This document shows positions 37,791-51,235 of a stretch of DNA of 64,000 nucleotides, in pieces (position 1 is the stretch's first letter; every line of letters begins with the position of its first letter). Location: positions 16,668,266 through 16,732,265 of the forward strand of contig NC_087166.1 of the NCBI RefSeq assembly GCF_035594125.1, in the 5' to 3' direction. The notes beneath the pieces were generated by a model. That model did no database searches and was not told the DNA's origin. It saw only the letters and a program-made list of their open reading frames with translations. Origin of the DNA: Scylla paramamosain. Taxonomy: Eukaryota; Arthropoda; Malacostraca; Decapoda; Portunidae. Both the position numbers and the translations under genes were made by a program.

Positions 37791-39840
37791 CGAAATAAAT
37801 ATTTCGTTGATAAATTACATTCAGGAAAGTTAGGGAACATCCCTTACAGAAGAAAAACATCGCAGAAGAATGATCCTAAATGGATGACTGAGGTTAAAAC
37901 ACTACATAGGGCGAAGGAGAAGTATATATGAGATTAAAGACAGGGGAAGTGGTTTTAAGGCCATAATATAATGAATTAGAAAAGTCAGGAGTTTAAAAAG
38001 GGAAGCTAAAAATAGTTATGAATTAAAGGTAGCCAGCCAAGCGAAGATGGACCTCAAAGGATTTTATCAGGCATATAAGACGAAGAATAGAGAAACAATA
38101 GTTCCTTAAAGACAGCAGAATGGGACCTGATTAGTTGTTGAGAGGAGATTAGTAAAATTGTGAGCGAGTATTTTTTAATTGTCTTTGCCCAGGAAAACAT
38201 GCAGGATTTGCCGAATAGTGAGAAGATATTTAGAGTAGAAGAGGATGAGAAGCTGACAGATATTACCATGACTAAAAGAGATAGTGGAACAGGAGATAGA
38301 TAAGTTGAAAAGTTCAAGTCACCAGGACCAGATGAAATATATTCCACAGTATTTAAGGAAAGGAAAAAGGTTATAAGTAATCTGTTAGTTTCTGTCCTTA
38401 GGAAATCACTTTAGTCATGTGAGGTATCGGTAATTTGGAGGCAGGCGAATATAGTACCTACCTTTAAGAAAGGAGATAAAACTTTAACGTCTAACCTGTC
38501 AGCTTAACTTCTGTTGAATGTAAAATAATGGAGTCAATAATAGCGAAGAACATTTAAGAGCATTGAGACAAACATAACTTGATAACTCAGTGACAGCACG
38601 GCTTCTGGAATGGGGAGTCTTACCTGAGAAACTTGGTAAGTTTATACGGTAAGGTTTACAAGGCGGAAGATAATGGTGATAGTTATGGCATCCTATATCA
38701 GGACTTTAGTAAAGCGTTTGACAAGGTACCCCATCAGACGCTACTGAGAAATGTTAGGGCGCACGAGAGAGATGAGGTGTTTAGATTGGATAAGGTCATG
38801 GCTAAGCGTCAGGCGACAGAGTGTTGTAATAAACGGCTCTAAATCGGAGTGGGGTCAAGTAATTAGTGGGGTGACAAAGGGATGATTAGTATTAGGGCCG
38901 ATGTTGTTTGTAATATATGTCAATGGCTTGGATAGTGGAATTAGTAGTGTTGTTAGTAAATTTGCGGATGACACGAAAATATGTAGATTAATTAGGTCAG
39001 AATCGCATACCATCGCATTGCAGGCAGATTTGAATAGGTTGAACGAATGGACGGACAGATGGAAAATGCAGTTTAATGTCAACAAATGCAAAGCACTTAG
39101 CGTAAGTAGAAGAAACCCACACAGTAGTTACACAATGAACAACCAAGTTCTGGTAGGTTCAGGGTAAGTAAAAGATTTGAGATTTAAGGTTATATCTGAA
39201 CTCCGTCTAAGAAAGCAATGGAAAGAGGCCAGAAACAAAGCAAATAGTGTGTTATGATTCATTTTCAGGAGTGCTAAAAGTAGAACTCCCGAAGTAATAT
39301 TAAAGTTACATTTGGCGCTGGTGAGACTTCATCTAGACTACGCTGTCCAATTCTGGTCACCACATCACAGGAAGGATAAAGGTCTATTAGAATCAGTACA
39401 AAGGAAAATGACTAAAAGGATACAGGGGATGAGGAGTATTCCTTACGAAGCGATATTCAAGCTGTTAAATTTACATTCTTTAAAGAGACGTTGGTTAAGA
39501 GTGGACCTAATAGAAGTCTTTTAGTGGTATATGGGTTATAATAAAAGGAACATAAGGAAAATTCTTAGAATCTGTAAATATGATAGAACAAAAACGGGTT
39601 CAAGCCTGAAAATTTGATGTTCAAAAAATGTTCAAATAGAGTAGTTGATGATTGGAACGGACGTAGTAGTAATCAAGCTGTTAGTGCTGAGGCATTTGGG
39701 AACAGTAAGAGAAAATTACACATTTATGGATGGGGATGATAGGTGGAAATAGGTAGGCATATTTCATACAAGTACTGCCACTTGTAAGCCTCATGCCTTC
39801 TTGCAGATTTACTTATTTCTTATGTTCTTATGTTCTTATT
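37791..39840 (+). mobile_element. 5'-truncated CR1-like LINE, copy 1
   Basis: About 2.05 kb of non-satellite sequence. It starts at AAATAAATATTTCGTTGATA (37804) or slightly before, and ends in CTTATGTTCTTATGTTCTTA (39821-39840), an octamer (CTTATGTT)n tail of the kind used by CR1-group elements. It covers the linker after the endonuclease, the reverse transcriptase and the C-terminal region; no endonuclease domain is seen. The same element, truncated at the same base and within the same satellite context, lies in reverse at 55745-57590. Confidence 0.88.
38160..39735 (+). pseudogene. LINE reverse transcriptase, degraded (copy 1)
   Basis: Visible traces in order: EYFLIVFAQENMQDLP (about 38167), SPGPDEIYSTVFKE (about 38317), DFSKAFDKVPHQ at 38702 (RT motif A with its Asp), FVIYVNGLDSGISS (about 38907), KFADDTKI at 38958 (motif C, FADD in the YxDD position), LNEWTDRWKMQFNVNKCKAL (about 39036), LVRLHLDYAVQFWSPHHRKD (about 39318), MTKRIQGMRSIPYEA (about 39408) and a terminal MDGDD-like trace near 39725. 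Several frameshifts and stops separate these pieces, for example near 38270, 38415, 38510 and 38760-38880. The gene is dead. Confidence 0.88.
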
Positions 39841-40405
39841 ACCAAAAGCGTGTATTTTCAGTGTTTTTTTCAGCTATTACGTGAAAAAAAATGCCAAAAT
39901 GCATGCAAAGCACTCTATATGAAGAAAAAAGAGCGACATTACGAGAAAAGTGCATTATGAGTGTTTTTGAGATTCTTAGGTACCAAAACGCTGAAACTCA
40001 TGAATAACATTCTTAATTGAGATACAGAACAACCTTACCAAATACGTGTATTTTGAGTCTTTTGAGTGTTTTTGAGCGTGTTAGGCAATAAAGCACTAAA
40101 AAGCAGGGCAATCACATTACATGAGAATAAAACCAAATTTTACCAAGAACTTGCCTTTAAGTGTTTTTGAGCTCCTTACAAATTGAAACGCTAAAATTCA
40201 TGCAAAACACCATTTATGGAGAAACAGAAAAACATTACCAAAAACATGTATTTTGAGTGTTTTTGATCGTTACCTATAAAAACGCTTAAATACATGCAAA
40301 GAACCCTATATTTGGGAAACGAAAGGACATTATGAGAAACGTGTATTATGAGTGTTTTTAAGTTCCTTAAGTACCAAACAGCTAAAACCCAAAAATAACA
40401 CTCTT
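39841..40405 (-). repeat. Decamer satellite fragment, with a one-monomer deletion
   Basis: Follows the LINE tail and corresponds to the reverse complement of 55092-55740. Near 40050-40070 (GTATTTTGAGTCTTTTGAGTG) one complete monomer present at about 55435-55535 is missing. The two flanking monomers are fused through the shared TTTTGAGTG. The block stops at CACTCTTTATAGAC (about 40405), the same e'-monomer boundary used at other module edges. Confidence 0.82.
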
Positions 40406-42548
40406 TATAGACTTTTCACGTGTTTGGAAGTTTTTAAATTTATAATGTACCAAAACGATAAAACATGCAAAACACCCTTCCTGCAGAAACATAAAAACAT
40501 TACCAAAAACGAGCATTTTCAGCGATTTTTGAGCTTGTTATGTACAAAAGCGTCAAAATGCATATAAAGTACCCTATATAAGAAAACGAAAAGACATTAA
40601 GAGAAACCAGTATTATGAGTTTTTTTTTTTTTAGCTTATTAGGTACCAAAACAATAAAACGTATGATTTGCATTCTGTATGGAGAAAACGTGTATTTTAA
40701 GTGTATTTAGTGTTGGTAGGTATCAAAACGCCAAAATGCATGCAAAGCACCCGATATGGGGAAAATAAACGACATTTCCAGAAACATGTCTTTTGAGAGT
40801 TTATGAGTGTGTTAGGCACAAAAAGCTCTTAGAAAGCATGAAAAATACCGTAAATAGGAAAACATTGTTTTGAGCTACTTACGTACCAAACCGCTAAAAC
40901 GGTTGCAAAACACACTTTATGGAGAAACTCAACAGCTTTACCAAAAACATGCATTTTGAGAAATTTTGCGCCTGTTACATACAAAAACGATAAAATACAT
41001 GCAAATAACCCTAAAAGGGGAAAAGGAAACATTAAAAGAAACGTATATTTTGAGTGGTATTGAGCTTCATAGGTACCAGAACACTAAAACGTATGAATAA
41101 TACTCTATATGGAGAAACGGAACAAGATTAACCAAAACTTGTGTTTTAAGGCTTTTTTCACGTTATTAGGTACCGCAACGCGAAAATACATGCAAAGCAT
41201 ACTATATGGGGAAAGGAAACATTTCCAGAAACATGTCCTTTCAGTGTTTATGAGCGTGTTAGGTACCAAGAAGCTAAAAACCAAGGAAAGCACCCTATAG
41301 GAGAAAACAAAAGATTACAAAAACTTTTCATTTCAGTGCTTATGAGCTACTTACATACAAAAACACTTAAACGCATCCAAAACGCCTTTTTTTTGGAGAA
41401 AACTGAATAACATTACCAAAAAAAGTGTATTTTAAATGTTTTGAGCTTCTTAAACAAAAAAAAAAAAAGTAACCAAAGGCATTATGAGAAACTTATATTA
41501 AGAGCGTTTTTGAGCTTTTCAGGTACCAAAACGCGAAAGTGCATGAATAATACTCTCTTTGCAGAAACACAACAATAGTATATACCAAACGCTAAAAAGC
41601 AACGAAAACTCTCTATTTGGAAAAGCAAAACATTACCAAAAGCGTGTCTTTTGAGAGTTCTTTTTACTTACGTACCAAAACGCTAAAATGCATGCAAAGC
41701 ACATTTTATGGAGAAACAGAATAACATTACCAGAAACGTGTATTTTGAGTTTTTTTTTATCTTACGTATAAAAAAAAAAAGCAAAAATGCATGCAAAGTA
41801 TCCTACATGGCGATACGAAAAGAAATAAAAAGACACTTCATTTATCAGTGTTTTGAGATTCTTAGGTAGCAAAATGTACAAACGCATGTATAACATTATA
41901 TATGAAGAAACAGAAGAACATTACCGAAAACGTATATTTTGAGTATTTTTCACATTGTTACGTAACAAAAACGCCAAAATGCATGGAAATCACCCAATAT
42001 GGATTAAATAATGGACATTACGAGAAAGATGTATTATTAGTGTTTTTGAGCGTCTTAGGTACCAAACGCAAAAAATATTTAGTACCACTGTATATGGAGA
42101 AACAGAATATTACCAAAAACGTTTGTTTTGAGTGTTTTTCACAATTTTATGTACCAAAACGTCAAAATGCCTCGGGAGCACCATCTATGGGAAGATGAAA
42201 CGACATTTCCAGAAACATGTCTTTTGAGTGTTGATGAACGTGTTAAGTACCAAAGTTATAAAAGAAACATTGAAAGCTACCTATATGAAAGAACAAGACA
42301 ACCAAAAATTTTTCTTCTCGGTATTTTCAGCTACTTACGTACCATAACGCTGAGATGTATGCAAAACAACACCCTTTGCATGAGGAAACGAAAGGACATT
42401 AGAAGAAACTTTTATAATGAGTGTTTTTTTTTTTTTTATTTCTTAGGTACCAAGACCATTTTGACGCATTGAAGAGCACTCTATATGGAGAAAAGAACAA
42501 AATTACCAAAAATATGCTTTTTGACTGTTTTTCACATTGCTAGGTCCA
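40406..42548 (-). repeat. 96-bp satellite, pentamer-cycle array (left arm of palindrome 2, 'P' at its end)
   Basis: Pairs in inverse with 47616-49755. For example 40829-41032 matches 49148-49340, and 41105-41293 matches 48887-49075, with a few differences per 60 codons. At its right end (about 42115-42548) it carries the marker module 'P' also seen at 1568-2040. The junction to the decamer is ACACTCTATAAAGAGTGT (42552-42569). Confidence 0.85.
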
Positions 42549-44690
42549 AAAACACTCTATAAAGAGTGTTATTTGTGGGTTTTAGCTTTTTCATACTTAA
42601 CAAACTTAAAAAACAACTCATAATACACGTTTCTCGTAACGTCCTTTCATTTTCCAAACATAGGGTTCTTTGCATGTATTTAAGCTTTTTTATAGGTAAC
42701 ATGATCAAAAACACTCAAAATACATGTTTTTGGTAATGTTATTCTGTTTCTCCATAAAGGGTGTTCTGCATGCGTTTTAGCGTTTCAATATGTAAGGAGC
42801 TCAGAAACACTTAAACGCAAGTTCTTGGTAAAAGTTGGTTTTATTCCTTTGTCATGTGATTACCCTGCTTTTTAGTGCTTTATTGCCTATCACGCTCAAA
42901 AACACTCAAAAGACACTTTTCTGGTAATGTCATTTTTTTCCACACATAAAGCTAGTTTCGCATGCAATTTGGGGTTTTGGTAATTAAGAATGAGAAAAGC
43001 ACAAAAAATACACGCATTTGGTAAGGTTGTTCTGTATTCTTAATTAAGAGCATTATTCCTGAGTTTCAGCATTTTGGTATCTAAGAAAATTCTTTATATA
43101 CACGAGTTTTTGCGTTTTTTACCTTGTGGTTCTTGTGAAACTATAAACACTCATTATACACGTTTCTCGTAATGTCCTTTTGTATCCCAATATAGAGTGC
43201 TTTCCATCCATTTTCGATTTTATTGTAGGTAAGAAGCTCAAAAACATTCATAATATACCTTTTCGTAATATTATTCTATTTCTTCATATTCGCTGGTTTG
43301 CATCCGTTTTAGCGTTTTTCTGCGTAAAACACTGAAAAGACACTTTTTCAGTAATTTTGTGATGGATTCCCATTTTGAGTTACTTCCATATTATTTATCG
43401 TTTTGGTGCCTAACATGCTGAAAACACTCAAAAGACAGGTTTCTGGTGAAGTAGTTTAATTTCCTAATATAGGTGGCTTTGCATGCATTTTAGGTTTTGG
43501 TACATAACAGTCCGAAAAAAAGCTAAAATTAACTTTCTTTCATAATATTCTTTTTTTCACATAATTTTCCTGAATTCTGCCACAATTTTGGCATCTCGGT
43601 GCCTATCAAGATGAATAACAAAAAAAAAAAAATTCCAATTTTTTTTTTTCTCTCTAAAGAGTGTTATTTTTGGGTTTTAGCTTTTTGGTAAATAAAAAAA
43701 ACTTTAAAACACTCATAATACACGTTTCTCGAAATGTTCTTTCGTTTCCCAAACATAAGGTTCTTTGCATGTATTTAATTAGCGTTTTTATAGGTAACAT
43801 AATCAAAAACACTCAAAATACATGTTTTTGGTAATGTTATTCTGTTTCTCCATAAGGAGTGTTTTGCATGCGTTTTAGCGTTTTGGTATATAAGGAGCTC
43901 AAAGACACTTAAAGGCAAGTTCTTGGTAAAAGTTGGTTTTATTCCCATGTAATGTGATTGCTCCCCTTTTTAGTGATCTATTGCCTAACACGCTCAAAAC
44001 ACTCAAAAGACACTATTCTGGTAATGTCACTTTTTTTTCCCACATAAAGCTAGTTTCGCATGCAATTTAGGGTTTTCGTAACTAAGAATGTGAAAAACAC
44101 TCAAAGTACACGCATTTAGTAAGGTTGTGCTCTTTCTCAATTAAGAGTGTTATTCAGGAGTTTCAGCATTTTGGTATCTAATAAACTTCTCCATATACAC
44201 GAGTTTTTGCGTTTTTTGCCTTATGGTTCTTGTGAAACTATAAAACACTCATTATACACGTTTTTCGTAATGTCTCTTTGTTTCCCAATATAGAGTGCTT
44301 TGCATCCATTTTCGCGTTTTTTTTTTGTTGGTAACAAGCTCAAAAACACTTAAAATATACGTTTTTGGTAATGTTATTCTATTTCTTCATATTGGTTGGT
44401 TTGCATCCGTTTTAGCGTTTTTTTACGTAAAACACTGAAAAGACACGTTTTCAGTAATTTTCTTTTGGATTCCCATATACAGTGACTTCCATATTATTTA
44501 TCGTTTTGGTGTCTAGCATGCTGAAAAACACTCAAAAGACAGTTTTCTTGTAAAGTCGTTTAATTTCCCCTTATAGATGGCTTTGCATGCACTTTAGGGT
44601 TTGGTACATAACACTCCGAAAAAAAAAGCTAAAATTAACTTTTTTTAAAATGTTCTTTTTTCACATAATTTTTCTGTAATTTTTCCCACA
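42549..44690 (+). repeat. 1.1-kb decamer satellite array, about 1.9 copies (palindrome 2 left)
   Basis: Class-a unit starts are at about 42625 and 43721, a period of 1096 bp. The unit is the same ten-monomer unit as at 2041-6931, including both long e monomers (GAGTTTTTGCGTTTTTTACC near 43103, and CACAATTTTGGCATCTCGG near 43580). It ends at about 44690 inside the second long e monomer, where orientation flips. Confidence 0.87.
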
Positions 44691-47615
44691 TAATGTCTTT
44701 TCCTTGTTTTACGTAGAAAAAAGCTAAAACGGATGCAAACCAACTAATATGAAGAAATAGAATAAGATTACCAAAAAGGTATATTTTTAGTGTTTTTGAG
44801 CATTTACTTACAAAAAACGCGAAAATGGATGCAAACCTCTCTATATTGGTTAACAAAAGACATTACGAGAAACGTGTATAATGAGTGTTTTATAGATTCT
44901 CAAGAACCACAAGGCAAAAAACGCAAAAACTCGTATATAAGGAGATACCAAAATGCTGAAACTCCTGAATAACACTCTTAATTGAGAAACAGAACAACCT
45001 TGCCAAATGCGTGTATTTTGAGTGTTTTTCACATTCTTAGTTAGCAAAACCCCAAATTGCATGTGAAAGTAGCTTTATGTGGGAAAAAATTGACATTACC
45101 AGAAAAGTATCTTTCAAGTTTTTTTTTTTAGCATGATAGGCAATAATGCACTAAAAAGCAGGGCAATCAAATTACGTGGGAAAAAAAACAACTTTTACCA
45201 AGAACTTGCCTTTAAGTGTTTTTGAGCCCCTTATATACCAATACGCTAAAACGCATGGAAAACACCCTTTATGGAGAAACAGATTAACATTACCAAAATC
45301 TTGTATTTTTTAGTGTTTTTGATCATGTTACCTCTAAAAACGCTTAGATACATGCAAAGAACCCTTTGTCTGGGAAAAGAAAGGACATTACCAGAAACGT
45401 GTATTATGAGTGTTTTTATGTTCCATAAGTACCAAAAAGCTAAAACCTCTTTATAGAGAGGATTTTTTTTTCTTCTTCTTCATAGGTACCGAGATGCTAA
45501 AATTTTGGCAAAATTCAGGGAAATTATGTGAAAAAAGATCATTATCAAAAAAGTTAATTTTAGCTTTTTTTCGGACTGTTATGTACCAAACCCTAAAGTG
45601 CATGGAAAGCTAACTATATGAGGAAATTAAACGACTTTACGAGAAACCTGTGTTGTGAGTGTTTTTCAGCATGTTAGTCACCAAAACAATAAATAATATG
45701 GAAGTCATTCTATGTGGGAATCCAAAACAAAATTACTGAAAACGTGTCTTTTCCGTGTTTTACGTAGAAAAACGCTAAAATGGATGCAAACCAACCAATA
45801 TGAAGAAATAGAATAACATTACCAAAAAGGTACATTTTGAGTGTTTTTGAGCCCTTTATAAAAAACGCGAAAATGGATGCAAAGCTCTCTATATTGGTTA
45901 ACAAAATGACATTACGAGAAATGTGTATAATGAGTGTTTTATAGATTCTGAAGAACCACAAGGCAAAAAACGCAAAAAAACTCGTATATATGGAGAAGTT
46001 TCTTAGATACCAAAATGCTGAAACTCCTGAATAACACTCTTAATTGAGAAACAGAACAACCTTACCAAATGCGTGTATTTTTTCACATTCTTAGTTACCA
46101 AAACCCCAAATTGCATGTGAAAGTAGCTTTATGTGGGAAAAAAATGACATTACCAGAAAAGTGTCTTTTAAGTGTTTTTTTTTTTTTTATTAGGATGATA
46201 GGCAATAAAGCAATAAGAAGCAGGGCAATCACATTACATGGGAATGAAACCAACTTTTACCAAGAACTTGCCTTTAAGTGTTTTTGAGCTCCTTATATAC
46301 CAAAACGCTAAAAAAAAAAAAAAGCATGCAAAACACCCTATATGGAGAAACATCATAACATTACCAAAAACATGTATTTTGAGTGATTTTTGATCATGTT
46401 ACCTATAAAAGCACTTAAGTACATGCAAAAAACCTTATGTTTGAGAAACGAAAGAACATTTCGAGAAACGCGTATTATGAGTGTTTTTAAGTTCTTTAAG
46501 TACCAAAAAGCTAAAACCCACAAATAACATTCTTTTTAGAGAAAAAAAAAAAAAAAAAAAAATAGGAATTTTTTTTTTTGTTATTCATCTTCATAGGTAC
46601 CGAGATGCCAAAATTCTGGAAAAATTCAGGGAAATTATGTGAAAAAAGAACATTTTGAAAAAAAGTAAATTTTATCTTTTTTTTCGGACTGTTATGTACC
46701 AAACCCTAAAGTGCATTCAAAGCCTCCTATATTAGGAAATTAAACGATTTTACCAGAAACCTGTCTTTTGAGTCTTTTTCAGCATGTTAGGCACCAAAAT
46801 GATAAATATGGAAGTCACTCAAAATGGGAATCCATCACAAAATTACTGAAAAAAGTGTCTTTTGAGTGTTTTATGTAGAAAAGCGCTAAACCGGATGCAA
46901 ACCAACGAATATGAAGAAATAGAATAATATTACCAAAAAGGTATATTTTTAATGTTTTTGAGCTTCTTACCTTCAAAAAATGCGAAAATGGATGGAAAGC
47001 ACTCTATATTGGGATACAAAAGGACATTACGAGAAATGTGTATAATGAGTGTTTTATAGTTTCACAAGAACCACAAGGCAAAAAACGCAAAAACTCGTGT
47101 ATATAAAGAATTTTCTTAGATACCAAAATGCTGAAACTCAGGAATAACACTCTTAATTAAGAATACAGAACAACTTTACCAAATGCGTGTATTTTAAGTG
47201 TTTTTCACATTCTTAGTTACCAAAACCCCAAATTCCATGCGAAACTAACTTTATGTGGGAAAACAATGACATTACCAAAAAGTTTTTGAGCGTGATAGGC
47301 AATAAAGCAGTAAAAAGCACGGCAATGACATTACATGGGAATAAAACGAACTTTTACCAAGAAGTGATTTTTTAGCTCCTTACATACCAAAACGCTAAAA
47401 CGCATGCAAAACACCCTGTATGGAAAAACAGAATAACATTACCAAAAAACATGTATTTTGAGTGTTTTTCATCATGTTACCTATAAAAAAAGCTAAAATA
47501 CATGGAAAGAACCCTATGTTTGGAAAATGAAAGGACGTTACGAGAAACGTGTATTATGAGTTTTTTTTAAGTTCGTTAAGTATGAAAAAGCTAAAACCCA
47601 CAAATAACACTCTTT
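44691..47615 (-). repeat. 1.1-kb decamer satellite array, inverted (palindrome 2 right)
   Basis: Opposite orientation to the preceding block. Class-a boundaries (GAGAAACGTGTATTATGAG or close) are near 45400, 46468 and 47548, periods of about 1068-1080 bp. The region 45500-47615 pairs with 42549-44690. The first 0.8 kb (44691-45500) has no partner in the left arm, so the two sides of the turn are unequal. It ends at the dyad ACACTCTTTATAGAGTGT (47608-47625). Confidence 0.86.
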
Positions 47616-50600
47616 ATAGAGTGTTTTCGTACCTAACAATGTGAAAAACACTCAAAAAACACATTTTTGGTAATCTTGTTCTTTTCTCCATATAGAGTGT
47701 TCTTCAATGCGTCAAATAGGTCTTGCTACCCAAGAAATAAAAAAAACAAACATTTATTATAAAAGTTTCTTCTAATGTCTTTTTGTTTCCTCATGCAAAG
47801 TATTTTGCATGCATTTATGTTTCTTTTTATATGTAAAAAGAAAAAAAAAATGTTTATGGTAATAAAGGGTGTTTTGCATACATCTCAGCGTTATGGTACA
47901 TAAGTAGCTGAAAATACCCAAAAGATAAATTTTTAGTTGACTTGTTCTTTCATATAGGTAGCTTTCCATGCTTTTTATAACTTTGGTACCTAACAACAAC
48001 AATCGACACTCAAAAGACATGTTTCTGGAAATATCGTTTCATATCCCCCATAGATGGTACTCTGGAGTCATTTTGACGTTTTGGTACATAAAATTGTGAA
48101 AAACACAAAATAAACGTTTTTGGTAATGTTCTGTTTCTCCATATACAGTGGTACTAAATAGTTTTCGCGTTTGGTACCTAAGACGCTCAAAAACACTAAT
48201 GGCATCTTTCTCATAATGTCCTTTATTTTATCCATATTGGGTGATTTCCATGCATTTTGGCGTTTTTGTTACGTAAGAATGTGAAAAAAAAACACTCAAA
48301 ATGTACGTTTTCGGTAATGTTCTTCTGTTTCTTCATATATAATGTTATACATGCGTTTGTGCATTTTGCTAACTAAAAATCTCAAAAACACTGATAAATG
48401 AAGTGTCTTTTTATTTCTTTTCGAATCGCCATTTAGGATACTTTGCATGCATTTTTGCTTTTTTTTTATACGTAAGATAAAAAAAACTCAAAATACACGT
48501 TTCTGGTAATGTTATTCTGTTTCTTTATAAAATGTGCTTTGCATGCATTTTAGCGTTTTGGTACATAAGTTTTCTTTGCTTTTTAGTGTTTTGGTATCTA
48601 ATATTGTTGTTTCTCTAAAGAGAGTATTATTTATGCATTTTCGGGTTTTGGTACCTGAGAAGCTCAAAAACGCTCTTAATATAAGTTTCTCATAATGCCT
48701 TTGGTTACTTCTTTTTTTTTTTTTTTGATAAGAAGCTCAAAACATTTAAAATACACTTTTTTTGGTAATGTTATTCAGTTTTCTCCAAAAAAAGGCGTTT
48801 TGGATGCGTTTAAGTGTTTTTGTATGTAAGTAGCTCATAAACACTGAAATGAAAAGTTTTTGTAATCTTTTGTTTTCTCCTATAGGGTGCTTTCCTTGGT
48901 TTTTAGCTTCTTGGTATCTAACATGCTCATAAACAGTGAAAGGACATGTTTCTGGAAATGTTTCCTTTCCCCCTATAGTATGCTTTGCATGCATTTTCGC
49001 GTTGCGGTACCTAATAACGTGAAAAAAGCCTTAAAACACAAGGGTTGGTTAATCTTGTTCCGTTTCTCCATATAGCGTATTATTCATACGTTTTAGTGTT
49101 CTGGTACCTATGAAGCTCAATACCACTCAAAATATACGTTTCTTTTAATGTTTTTTTTTCCCCTTTTAGGGTTATTTGCATGTATTTTATCGTTTTTGTA
49201 CGTAACAGGCGCAAAATCTCTCAAAATGCATGTTTTTGGTAAAGCTGTTGAGTTCCTCCATAAAGTGTGTTTTGCAACCGTTTTAGCGGTTTGGTATGTA
49301 AGTACCTCAAAACACTTAATGTTTTCCCATTTACGATACTCTCCATGCTTTTTAAGAGCTTTTTGTGCCTAACACACTTATAAACTCTCATAAGACATGT
49401 TTCTGGAAATGTTTATTTTCCCCATATCGGGTGCTTTGCATGCATTTAGCCGTTTTGATACCTAACATACAGAAGGCAAATCGTACGTTTTATCGTTTCG
49501 GTACCTAATAAGCTAAAAAAAAATAAATAAAAAAAACTCATAATACTGGTTTCTCTTAATGTCTTTTCGTTTTCTTATATAGGGTACTTTATATGCATTT
49601 TGACGCTTTTGTACATAACAAGCTGAAAAATCGCTCAAAATGCTCGTTTTTGGTAATGTTTTTATGTTTCTGCAGGAAGGGTGTTTTGCATGTTTTATCG
49701 TTTTGGTACATTATAAATTTAAAAACTTCCAAACACGTGAAAAGTCACTTTGTTGCTTATTTCTTTTTCCCTTCCAACATAGTGCTCTTTTCACACTTCT
49801 TATTGTTTTGGTGCCTAACACATAGAAACACTCTCAAAAGATAGGTTTCTTGTAATTTCTTTCTTTTTTTTCTTTCTTTCTTTTCTTTCTTTATAATTTC
49901 AGAGGTCTTTGCATGTATTTTTGCGCTTTGGTACCTAATAATATGAAAACCACTCAAAATATATATTTTCATTCGTGTTGTTTTGTTTCTCCATATAGAA
50001 TACTATTAAGGTGCCTTTGTGTTTGGTACCTAAAAAGCTCAAAAGCTCTCATAATACACGTTTCTCGAAATGTCTTCTTTTTCCGGCATAGGGAACTTTG
50101 CATACTTTTCGGCGTTATTCTACTTATATACCTAAAAAACACTGAAAATATAGTTTTTTTTTTTTTTGTTATTTTGTTTCTCCATAAAGCGTGTTTTGCG
50201 TCTGTTCAAGCGTTTTGATATAAAAGTAGCTCAAAAACACTTAAAAAAATAATATTTTTTTCATAATTTTGTTTTGTATTCCCATATAGAATGCTTTCCA
50301 TTTTTATTTTTTTCAGAGTTTTGGTGCCTAACACGCTCATAAACACTCAAAATTCACGTTTCTGGAAATTTCGTTTCGTATCTCCCATAGACTGCACTTT
50401 GCATGAATTTCGACGTTTTGGTACATAACATTGTTAAAACAAACAAAATACACGTTTTTAGTAATGTTGCTCTGTTACTCCATATAGAGTGGTATTCATG
50501 CATTTTCGTATTTTTCAACCTAATAAGGTGTAAAACACTTATAATATACGTTTCTCGTAATGTCATTTCGTTTCCCATATTGGGAACTTTACATGAATTT

Positions 50601-51235
50601 TGAATTTTTTTCCGTAATTAGCTTAAAAAATTAAAAATACACGTTTTCTTGTTTCTCCATAAAAGGTGTTTTGCACGCGCCTTGCGTTTAAGTATGTAAG
50701 TAGCTCAAAACAATGAAAAGACTTTTTTGTAATGTTTTGTTTTCCCATGTATGGTTCTTTCCTTGCTTTTTAGCGTTTTGGTACCTAATACGCTTACAAA
50801 CACTGAAAAGACACGTTTCTAGAAGTGTCGTATTTTCCCTCATATATGATGCTTTGCATGCATTTTAGCGTTTTTGTTTCTCCATATAGAGTGCTATTCA
50901 TTCGCTTTAGCGTTTTGGTACCTAATAATTTGAAAACACTCATACTGCACGTTTCTCGAAATGCACTTTCGTATCCATATATAGTGTACTTTGCATGCAT
51001 TTTGGCGCTTTTGTACGTGACAAGCTTAAGAAATAAAATGAAATACTAGTTTCTGGTAAGGTTATTTGTTTTTTCCATGAAGGGATTTTTGCAAGCATTT
51101 TAGCGTTTTTGTACGTTAGTAGCTGAAAAATACCCCCAAAAATACGTTTTTTTGGGAATGTTGTTTTTGCTTTTCCAGTATAGGGAAGTTTTCATGCTTT
51201 TTACTGTTTTGTAGTTAACAAGTTTATATACACAT
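47616..51235 (+). repeat. 96-bp satellite, pentamer-cycle array (right arm of palindrome 2 to 49755, then unique)
   Basis: The part at 47616-49755 is the diverged reverse complement of 40410-42548. The last matching landmarks are TTTCTGCAGGAAGGGTG and CCAAACACGTGAAAAG (49730-49745) against 40424-40480. From 49756 to 51235 monomers continue in the five-class cycle without a mate that I could find. A CT-rich tract at 49859-49893 is a minor simple repeat. Confidence 0.82.

Larger units (their letters stand above)
40410..49755. repeat. Palindrome 2 (diverged inverted repeat, arms about 4.3 kb)
   Basis: Positions x and about 90,180 minus x are reverse complements from 40410-44690 against 45500-49755. 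Peptide shadows on the two arms differ at roughly one residue in ten, so it is clearly older than palindrome 1. It shares with palindrome 1 the module order P, decamer, turn, decamer, P. Confidence 0.83.
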
